Origin: Erodium maritimum
Taxonomy: Eukaryota > Streptophyta > Magnoliopsida > Geraniales > Geraniaceae
Direction of reading: 5' to 3'
Assembly: GCA_963921825.1 (NCBI GenBank)
Contig: OY997589.1
Location: forward strand, 84,490,523-84,554,522
Length of the DNA stretch: 64,000 bases
Shown here: positions 56,164 to 64,000 of the stretch, piece by piece
Layout of the letters: every line of letters begins with the position of its first letter
Position numbering within the stretch: position 1 is the stretch's first letter
Made by a program: the position numbers and the translations under genes
Notes under the pieces: generated by a model
What the model was told of the DNA's origin: nothing
The model's database searches: none
Seen by the model: only the letters and a program-made list of their open reading frames with translations

Positions 56164-59100
56164 TCAAGACAAAAATTTCTCCTTCATGCGAGAAATGAGT
56201 TTAAATTTTTCCTCGGCTTCTACCTGCTGGCGGACGTCCATTCTCGAGGCTCTGTCCGGGTGGAACTTCAGCAATGCTCGTTTATACGCAGCATGCACCT
56301 GTTGAAAATGTATCATTAGATAAAGAAAACGACTCGGTGGCCACATGCTCCGACAAGAGTTGGTGAGGGATGAAAGATGCCCACCCAAAGTTGGACAGAG
56401 AAAAGCCCAAAGAGGCCCAACCGGAGCTGGGGAGGAATAAGGTTTCAGATATATCGTTATTGGGATTTGAACTCTGGTCTGTACACGCATATTAAAGTAC
56501 ATGGCCAGTTGGACAAGCAAACCAAACCATTAAAGAAAAGGGGGGTAATTGCAAAAGGTAACCAGGGGTATTCTTTTTTTGCAACTTGTAGCCCTCTTCT
56601 TTGATACTTGCAAAACAGTTCCCTGAACTTGTCTTTTTGTTGCAATTTGTATAAAAATGAAGATTTTACCCTTATAATTTATATTTATAAAATAATAAGT
56701 ACAAAAAATCTAAATTTTTTTATCTCTTAATTTTCCCTCTTTGTACCATATAAAGAGTAAGAAAATTGAGGGATATGAAAATTTTGATTTTTTAAGTATT
56801 GTTTTTAATATTTAAATTTCCAAGGGTAAAATCGTCATGTAGAAACAAATTTATACAAAGTGCAACAGAAAGACTAGTTCATGGCACTTTTTTTATGCAA
56901 TTATCAAACAAGAGGGTTACAAATTGGAAAAAGTGAATACCTCATAATACTTTTTTGCAGATCGCACATATTCACAATAGTACTACGATAATATTTTTTT
57001 AAATCAGAAGGACAATCTAAAGTGACCAAGAAAGTAGAGAACTGACCTCATCAGATGTAGGTCGGACGCCACCTCCCACAGGTATTCCTAATCCCCGGAA
57101 TAATGACGCCATAGTTAGGCATGTATGTTCTAAGCTACTAAGTTCCTTCCTTATTTCAACTCGAAGTTGCTCCTTCAAGTTCATATGTTCCTCGTCCTGA
57201 GTTTTGACATTGGTTAACAGATGACATGACATAAGCAATTCGAATTTATCTTAAAAATAGAACTCATCTGATAAGGAAAACCGATAATTTCAAATAAGTT
57301 CCCCGAGGTGTTCACTTTTTGCAACTTGTAGCCATCTTTGCTAATTGCAAAAAGGTGCCATGAGGTTGTCTTTCGTTGCAGTTCGTTTAAATTGGTTTCA
57401 AAATGACTGATTTAACCCTTAGAAATTTAAATTTGAAAAATAATAACTTAAGAACAAAAAACCCAAATTTTCGTACCCTTAAACTTCTAACCTTTTGTAC
57501 AGTACAAAGTGGAAGAAAATTAAGGGATATGAAAATTTGAAATTTTTGTTCATTTTTATACAAATTGCAACAAAAAGACATATTCATGTCACTTTTATAC
57601 GATTATCAAAGAAGAAGGCTACACGTTGCAAACAACGAATAACTCAGGGTACTTCTTTTGCAATTACCACATAGAACTATAAATCCATACCTTCTTTTGG
57701 GTTTCTCTCACTTCTTCCACACGTTGTTTTTGCCTTTTCTCCATGTCTAGCAACCGCAAAGTTTCAGCCTTTTTTCGTTTCTTTAACCTCTGAGCTTCTT
57801 CTCCCTAGATGAAATCATTCAACATCATTTCAAGATTCACTTGTAGTTACAATATAGTAGTCAAGAATTACTCGATATATGTTGGGAAATAAAGAATAGT
57901 TTATGAGGCACAAAACAAACTAATTCAGTTACTGGTGGACTTACATCTTTGAATCAAAACACGTTAAGATCAGATGCAAGTATATAAACGATGAAACAAT
58001 TTCTGTAAAGTTGCCTACATCTTCTAATGATGACATTAAAATAAGGGATACTTGCAAAAAAGTACCTTAAGGTATTCACTTTTTGCAATTTCTAGCCTCT
58101 TCTTTGATAATCACAAAAAAGTACCCTGGACTTGCTTTTTTGTTGCAATCAGTGTAAATTTGTATCCTCTTTGTACTTCCAAATTAGAAGAATATCAAAG
58201 TTAAATTTTAGATTTTTTGCGTTTTACTTATTATTTTTTAAACTTAAGATTTCAAGGATACAATTATCATTTTGAAACAAATAAAGTTCAGGGCACTTAT
58301 TTGCAATTATTAGAAGAGGGCTACGACTAGCAAAAAGTGAATATCTCAGGGTGTTTTTTTTGCCATTATCCCATGAAAAAATGAATCATTTAAAGTAACA
58401 ATAAATATGTGAGTTCAAATCACAACACCCATATCACAAAAGTGGTAGACTTAATTAGAACATCAACTTCAGAGCCGAATTTATTTCACTACAAAATAAA
58501 TTTGAAACTAAATGTAAGTCCGTTTTTTGACGAACCTGGATTTGTAACTGTTGCTGCCTTGACGCCCACTCTTCTTCTATTGCTCGCTTATATTCATCGG
58601 TCTCCTTGAGCTTTTCTCTATCATTAATTATATCTTTATGAACAGAAGGCACAACATCACCATCTTTGAAACCATCGCTGCTGCTCATTGACGGCCCAGA
58701 TGGAGCTCGATCAGCACCATTTCTTAGATCAGTGTTCTCATTAGATTCTTTAGGACTTCCCAACCTGGATGTGGATGCAATCTGACCCGGGTCAGTTCCA
58801 GAAATGGCAGATTGATGTTGTTCGGTGTCATTTTCTCCTCCAATATTGATGTGATCATCACTGTAGTGACCAGATCGAGCTCTGTGAGGGCCTTTTCTTC
58901 GATTATGGTAAGCTTTGTCCCACAGTTCATGGAACTCTTCAAAGGAGCTATCGATCAGCTCACAATCAGAGCAATCACTATCGGATTCTGATGATCCACT
59001 CTCAGATTCAGAATCTAAACCATAATGGTTTCTGCCAGGAACTTTAACAGAACAGGCCTGATGTTGCTCGGATGGACTGATGCTGACATCATCGCCAAAC

Positions 59101-59456
59101 GGGTGTCTAGATTTACGCACAGAGACGGAAGCATGATTGGATTGTCCGCTCGAGGTGGAAGCGGCATCAACTCCAGAAGGGCCCACATCATCATCATCTT
59201 CTTCATCATCAATGCTAATCACACCTTCAAATGGGACTCTCTGGTCTCCTCCTCTTGGAGCATTAGAACCATGCAAGTTTTTCTTCCAATGCTCTGGTTC
59301 ATCAACGATGATCACGTCAGGAAACGTACTACACTCCACGTCGATAACAACAACATCATCGAGTTTCCATTTTGCTTTGCATCTTCTGAGGGTTTCCTCC
59401 TTCCCAGAGGATGTTCTGAGTTGAGAACGATCTCTTGGCAGTGTAGCTCCCCTCAT
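56164..59456 (-). CDS. J-domain protein with acidic N-terminus and coiled-coil middle
   Basis: Four coding exons on the reverse strand: 59456-58536, 57804-57691, 57196-57047, 56298-56164 (921, 114, 150 and 135 nt). All are phase 0 with GT-AG introns, giving 439 aa. Residues 32-90 hold three hydrophobic-acidic stretches (DDVVVIDVE, DVIIVDEPE, GVISIDDEEDDDD). Residues 148-166 are Ser/Glu/Asp-rich. Residues about 280-370 are charged and probably helical (KKRKKAETLRLLDMEKRQKQ). The C-terminus is J-domain helix II, the HPD motif (His408-Pro409-Asp410) and helix III (FKLISRMKEKF). The HPD motif stimulates Hsp70 ATPase, so this is a co-chaperone candidate, probably nuclear. The layout matches plant proteins named DnaJ-like or trichohyalin-like. 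Met at 59456 is the first in-frame ATG after the acceptor at 59480, but two out-of-frame ATGs precede it. Confidence 0.88.
56545..56980. mobile_element. Hairpin MITE copy in J-domain gene, third coding intron
   Basis: Left end GGGGGGTAATTGCAAAAGG with TTTGCAACTTGTAGCCCTCTT; right end CAAGAGGGTTACAAATTGG, AAGTGAATACCTC and TACTTTTTTGCAG. It has the same inverted-arm arrangement as the copies at 57291 and 58045, with a longer AT-rich loop. Confidence 0.72.
57291..57672. mobile_element. Hairpin MITE copy in J-domain gene, second coding intron
   Basis: Same family: TTCACTTTTTGCAACTTGTAGCC at the left and GGCTACACGTTGCAAACAACG then GGTACTTCTTTTGCAATTACC at the right. It fills most of the 494-bp intron and ends about 18 bp from the donor of exon 57804-57691. 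Confidence 0.72.
58045..58372. mobile_element. Hairpin MITE copy in J-domain gene, first coding intron
   Basis: Starts GGGATACTTGCAAAAAAGTACC and ends TTTTTTTGCCATTATCCC, with CTAGCCTCTTCTTTGATAAT at the left matched inversely by ATTATTAGAAGAGGGCTACG at the right. It forms a long imperfect hairpin. No exact duplication flanks it. Confidence 0.72.
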
Positions 59457-60310
59457 TTCTGCATAGCATGATCTATCGATCTACATCGGAAAAATGTTAC
59501 AGAAACATATTAACCAGTATATTGATGCAAATATTGTTACCGAGTCTAGACACAGAGAGTCAACGGGCAAATCGGCGAAAAAGGTAGGTTTGGCGAATCT
59601 CCCACCTCTAGGGCAAAGGATTCATCACCCAGCTCAATTCGCCTACCTTGTGGCCATTTTCCACACGTCAGGTGGCTATTCAACAGGATTCGTCTAGGCT
59701 AATCGCCCGCCAGCATTGTGGGAGGCTGGGCGAATCGCCTCCAGTGGGCTAATCCCATTGGAGATGCTCTCATAAGTTTAAATCATAAGCAAATAAAAAC
59801 CAAAAACAACAACACATTTACATTATACACTAGGAAGCTAAGTTCAGTACTACACAGATTCATAAAATTCCAAATAAAATTATCATTTTTTTACATCATC
59901 CGCAACACAAACAGATTCAGAACCTGCCTAAGCAGAGCAAAATCCAAAACTTCAGATAACAAAAAATTGAAGTTGATGACAAATCCTAGTGATTTCAAAA
60001 CCCTAAAAATCACTTGTCCAGAAGAAAAACCCAAACCCAAGCAAATCACGCAGACACAAAACACAATTCTTCGACTACATCATCAACACGCCAAAAATAC
60101 AAGCATCGACTATCAAAATCGAACCCTAAAACCGATCAGAAACACAGAACAACGAACACCAAATCGGATATAGAATCGGGAACTGATTCAAATATTTCAG
60201 GTAAAGTCAAAAAGGGTTCGAGAAATTGAAATCAAGTTCGTACCTTACGAAGAGGAACGGATTATCTGGCCTTGTTCTTCTTCTTCTTCTTCCCCACTCG
60301 AATGAGAAAA
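59457..60310 (-). other. 5' UTR exon and leader intron of the J-domain gene
   Basis: On the reverse strand a GAAGAAGAAG-rich leader (about 60310-60244) ends at a donor AAG|GTACGAA. A matching acceptor GATGTAG stands at 59487-59481, followed by 24 untranslated bases open in frame with the coding exon. No in-frame ATG was found in the leader, so it is taken as non-coding. The intron (59481-60243) is about 760 bp. Confidence 0.6.
59570..59771. mobile_element. Probable MITE fragment in leader intron
   Basis: GC-richer patch ending CCCATTGGAGATGCTC, a common terminus of plant MITEs (inverted GAGCATCTCCAATGG). Repeated GGCGAATC and GCGATT words inside. The opposite end was not found. Confidence 0.4.
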
Positions 60311-60779
60311 GCTATTTGGGAAATTTCTGTGTTTTTGCTTACTAAAATTACATTTTAGCGCTCTAAAATTTGAGAAAATACGTGTAAATTATACCTCGCG
60401 TACGTGCTGACTTTGACTTACGTATAAATTACGTATAGGTTGTGTATATTGACGTCGATAAATAATGACGTGTGATGAGGGTATTTTGGGAAATTTAAAG
60501 TTGGTTGTTTGGGCTTTTGGTTGATAAATGGGTCTTTCTTTATTGGGTCAGCCCTAAAATGGAACCTACATTCTGTTGGGGCAAAGAAATTGATGTAAGC
60601 CCAATAAATGTGATCCAAGTTTATGGCAATGAGTTTGTCATCTAAATTTTGTTAGGATTATCGGTATTGATTTGATTTTTGTTTTGAGACATGAGGCAGT
60701 GTATTCAGTATGCCAAAACAGTGTTACAAATATTTGTCCAATAAAGGACTTCATTCTGCATATCATCGTCAATACATAG
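60311..60779. other. Upstream region of the J-domain gene
   Basis: AT-rich, no coding sequence. Presumed promoter of the reverse-strand J-domain gene; no TATA box was assigned. Confidence 0.4.
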
Positions 60780-61960
60780 GGTCGATCGGCATCGGGTCTA
60801 GTGATTAAGGATGTAGAGCCGGGGGTCTTTGCGTTCTACTTTGAGAACCAAGAGCCTCGGGAATGGATTCAAAGGAACAAACTCTGGTGTTTCAATGGGC
60901 GACAGCTTCTGCTAGGTGACGTCGACCCTCTGGCACGGGATCTTCCCATGTTGGATCGTTTTCTACTATGGGTCCATGCAAAAGGGTTTACCCCCCTTGT
61001 TCCGGATAAAAGCGACGGGGCAGACAATCGGGGCAGTATTGGGAGAATGTGTGGATGTCCCGTATGATCAATGGGGAGTATATTGGGGAGGGGTGATCAA
61101 AGTGCGATACTGGCATGCCCTAGACCACCCCTTGTGCAGATCATTGCTGTTGAGGTTCCAAGAGTTTCAGGAGCTAGTTCGAGTGCCTTTGACCTACACC
61201 AAGTTGCCTAGCTTTTGCTTCAATTGTGTCAGGACTGGACATGGAGCGCATGACTACGGCAAGGAGATGTCGGGCATTCATCGGTTTGATATGCCCCTCC
61301 TGGAATTCAAGGCAGAGAAGCCATCTAAGAGCTATGCTACCGATTGGGAGGCTAGCCCGAAACCATCCATCCCACTGGGTTTCACGACATTAACCCCATA
61401 CATTGTACCTAAGGACCCCTTACCTCGAGGAAGGGGCCCAATTGTAACCCCCACACACTGTACTTAACATTAAGGGTACAATTGATGGGCTCGGAGATTC
61501 AGGCTGAAGAACGTAGGAGATCGGCCTGTCTTTGGGTGGATCAATCACTGCTCTAGAAGCCATCCCAATTGGTTCAATGGGGACAAAGAGAGGTTCGGCT
61601 GAGGAACTACAAGAAGATCAAGCGAGGGTTGGGAAGCAGCCTCACCAGACGGGATGAGTAAAGTCTTAGGCTTCATGGACCGTACCCGGGAAGGTTCCCT
61701 GATATAAGTCTATCCTCCCCTTAATGCTGTTGGGTTCAAGTTCGATCGTTCTTCTCATGAAGAAACGAGTCCCCCCATAGGATTAAGTAGCGTTTAGGCA
61801 ATATCTTGAGCGATTCTCGATAGTATTAGTTTTTCTACTATCTTTCCTGTTTTGAAATATGGTTTGTGGCACCGACCGTTTTGTCATAGAGTTTGTAGAA
61901 AAGAATCCTTTGGGGTACCTTATCCTTGTACCGACTCTTTTATTTTAATTAACAATATAT
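60780..61960 (+). pseudogene. LINE ORF1 relic (DUF4283 / zinc-knuckle type)
   Basis: Two overlapping frames (60801-61067 and 60916-61467) joined by a frameshift give the plant LINE ORF1 pattern. The first part is FAFYFENQEPREWIQRNKLW with F-N-G-x-x-L-L-L. Then LLWVHAKGF, GVYWGGVIKVRYW and a knuckle CFNCVRTGHGAHDY follow, where the last ligand cysteine has become tyrosine. Then a P-rich tail. The 3' region repeats the GGTTCCCTGATATAAG-like segment seen near 13030. No ORF2 follows. Confidence 0.72.
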
Positions 61961-62640
61961 TTGCACTTTTCGACCATTTTGTTGAATTATCTTTATTCTT
62001 TTTGCTTGGGATGGAACCTAAACTCTTTGCTAACATAGTTTGATTTGACATGTAAATTCTTGAGTAACCTCGAGAGGAATACTAAATCTAGAATGTATTG
62101 TACGCTCATTAAACAAAAATAAGGCTACAATATTAGATGAAGCAACAATAATATAATTTTTCATTTTATCATAATTTTGATATAATAATGTTCAACAATT
62201 TTTTTTACTTGTACCCTTCGACCATGAACAAAAATTAGTTACCCTCCATCCTTCTTCAGAAGAAGTTATTGTAGACATTGGAAAGACTTTTTTATGGATA
62301 ATCTTAAGACTCTTGATGTTGTTATCTCTTTCATCTTCCAACAATTTATTTTTGGGTTCTTTGAGCCATCTTGAGTCTGGAATTGGCGTTCCTTTGATTT
62401 TCCTGAAACTTTTTTTATCAGCAATACATATATTAAAGCACCGACTCTTTGAAATAAAACTTTTTTCTATTTTCAATATTATTTATTCAATTTCAAATGA
62501 CATAGAAGTCACATTTTGTTCATATTTAATGGTCTTTGAGCCTTTGTTTAGACACCATCAGTTTCAGTTTTTAGGTGTTGTAAAGTTTCGGTGGTTTTTC
62601 GACCATCGACATATCTTTGGCGTTTCTTGATATTGGCCAT
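61961..62640. other. AT-rich non-coding
   Basis: Frames on both strands at 62192-62630 overlap one another and show no motif. No gene claimed. Confidence 0.35.
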
Positions 62641-62958
62641 TATTAAAGCTCATTCCAACCCAGAAACTCAAGCTGATAGGTGGATACATTAAGATGAATA
62701 TTAAGGGGCCTATTCATCTATACACTTTCCATGTGAGACTTATACTTTAAGACCCCCCTCACCCTCACGTGCGGGCCTCGCATGTGGAACATTTGGGCAT
62801 CGAGAGTAGGTTCATTAATACAGGCCCAAACCAAGCTATGATACCATGTTAAAGCTCATTCCAACCCAAAAGCTCAAGCTAATAGGTGGAGACATTAAGA
62901 TGTATATCAAGGGGTCAATTCATCAACACACTTTCAATGTGGGACACACACTTTAACA
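62641..62958 (-). mobile_element. TRIM (miniature LTR retrotransposon, 318 bp)
   Basis: Two 112-bp direct repeats (62641-62752 and 62847-62958), about 80% alike, flank a 94-bp interior. On the reverse strand the right repeat begins TGTTAAAG and ends GAGCTTTAACA. It is followed at once by TGGTATCATAGC (62846-62835), an initiator-Met-type primer-binding site with one change. The left repeat is preceded by a polypurine tract (complement of 62753-62765). No coding capacity. Target duplication is not clear (GCCAT against ATCAT), so the element is old. Confidence 0.82.
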
Positions 62959-63818
62959 ATCATCGACGTGTCGGTGGTCATTCAACTCTTTAAGTTGCGG
63001 GTCCCTATGAGTTAGATTGTTCTCTACAAGTCCTGGTTCGGTTTTGGACTGTTCAGAGTGGAGTTTGGTGGTTGTTGTTAGGGTGTTGCGGTTCAGTTTA
63101 CTTGGTTTTCTGAGGTAATTTTTTATGAGATTCATGGTGGTTATATATAGGTTTTAGTCATGTTTTGTTTTTCTTGTTAGCCCCTTGTTGGGTTGTTTTC
63201 CGTTACTTTCGAGCTTCATGGTTGAAAAAATAGGTTTTTAGACCGTGTTTCAGTAGCTTTGTTACACCCTTGTTGGGTTTTATATCTATTTGCTTCATGG
63301 TTGTAAAATCTAGGTTATTAGACCTGTTTATACTCTTTGATAGGGTATAGTTATGCGGTTTGAGGTGCCATTTCGACATGTTCTTGTTTTTGCTCGAGAG
63401 GTTTAGTCATTGACCTTTGTTTTTTTTCAAAAACTAGATCTTTAAAAAACTGCTTATCAAAAAAATATATATTTATAAGTTGTATGTTACTTGATTTGAA
63501 CTTTCTATTTTACAATATAATTTTATCTTCTAACAACATTTGATAATGAGTTTCCAGATTCAATTAATTTTATGTTTCTTTTTCTTTCTAAACCTTACGG
63601 GGTTGCGCCTATTCATCTCCAGCCGCCACCATCAATGGCCACCCGGGCTCAAGCCTTAGAGGGCTACCAGTGGGGGCATTTTCTCAACCCCTAGATTCTC
63701 TCCTCTTCTCCTTCTTGTCTGTCTTAAAGTCCCGCAACGAGAAGCCTACCGAGCCCAATCGCCTCCGACATCGTATCCCTGGTTCCTCCGTTCCTCCTCG
63801 TCCTCTACCGACCTTCTA
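62959..63818. other. Retroposon-tail-like sequence
   Basis: 62990-63440 is T/G-rich with words such as CTTCATGGTTGTAAAATC that also occur near 33770-33790 in the outer retroposon. 63590-63815 is GC-rich, like a LINE 5' part. No gene seen. Confidence 0.4.
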
Positions 63819-64000
63819 TGTCACACCCCAAATCCGGTGTTGACCGGACTCGCGACGTGACAAAAGAATTACACTAAAACAAGTAGAATGGAAATAAATA
63901 AAGTTCCAAATGATATAAAGCCTTCAAAATGTAAAGGGTCACAACTCAATCAGTAAAGTACAAAATCCAGTATAAAGGGGGTACACGTCTGTAAAACTAG
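63819..64000 (-). mobile_element. LTR retrotransposon edge, runs off the window
   Basis: TGTCACACCCCAAATCCGG is the inverted form of the GGATTTGGGGCGTGACA ending seen in the gypsy LTRs here. An LTR of a related element in the opposite orientation therefore starts at 63819 and continues past the window. Confidence 0.65.

Noticed and set aside
56164..56520. 118-codon frame as the last exon start
   Set aside because: Only 56298-56164 follows a good acceptor and continues the J-domain in frame; the upstream part is intron.
59025..59471. 148-codon forward frame as a gene
   Set aside because: It is antisense to the long coding exon of the J-domain gene.
62641..62958. Cassandra-type TRIM
   Set aside because: The LTRs show no 5S rRNA-like segment as far as I can see, and they are shorter than expected for Cassandra.

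Overview
This is a stretch of a plant nuclear genome, almost certainly from a core eudicot. The evidence is an AP1-clade MADS-box gene with eight exons and a CaaX-type C-terminus, AT-rich introns, and dense plant LTR, LINE and MITE repeats. No bacterial-type genes, rRNA or CRISPR structures were seen, and no tRNA gene was recognised by eye.

The window has two halves. From 1 to about 44 kb it is almost entirely transposable-element sequence. A small MITE lies at 203-448. A compact Copia element (3289-5239, reverse strand) carries gag up to the pre-integrase region and nothing beyond. A 1.34-kb terminal-inverted-repeat element sits at 9920-11257. Several short LINE-type retroposons follow (13651-15115, 18309-19528, 36837-37821 and an ORF1 relic at 11385-13310). 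A three-level nest fills 20405-34102: a solo LTR inside a 12.2-kb Ty3/gypsy-like element, itself inside an older retroposon, each level with its own target-site duplication. A 4.4-kb L1-type LINE lies on the reverse strand at 39637-44060.

From about 44.3 to 60.3 kb there are three apparently intact host genes. On the forward strand is a euAP1-type MADS-box gene (44729-49544, 250 aa). On the reverse strand is a small RING-H2 ubiquitin-ligase gene (50793-52711, 128 aa), which no single long reading frame reveals and which I assembled from four exons. Also on the reverse strand is a 439-aa protein with an acidic, SUMO-interaction-like N-terminus, a coiled-coil-like middle and a C-terminal J-domain HPD motif (56164-59456). 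All splice junctions used are GT-AG and keep the frame. Hairpin-type MITEs crowd the introns of these genes; three consecutive introns of the J-domain gene each hold a copy of one family.

From 60.8 kb to the end the sequence returns to repeats: a LINE ORF1 relic with a zinc knuckle, a 318-bp TRIM element, and the edge of an LTR element that runs off the window.

The genes do not form a pathway together. The AP1-like gene is expected to act in floral meristem and sepal/petal identity and flowering transition, the RING protein in ubiquitin transfer, and the J protein as an Hsp70 co-chaperone candidate. All boundaries were read by eye; functional statements rest on family resemblance.
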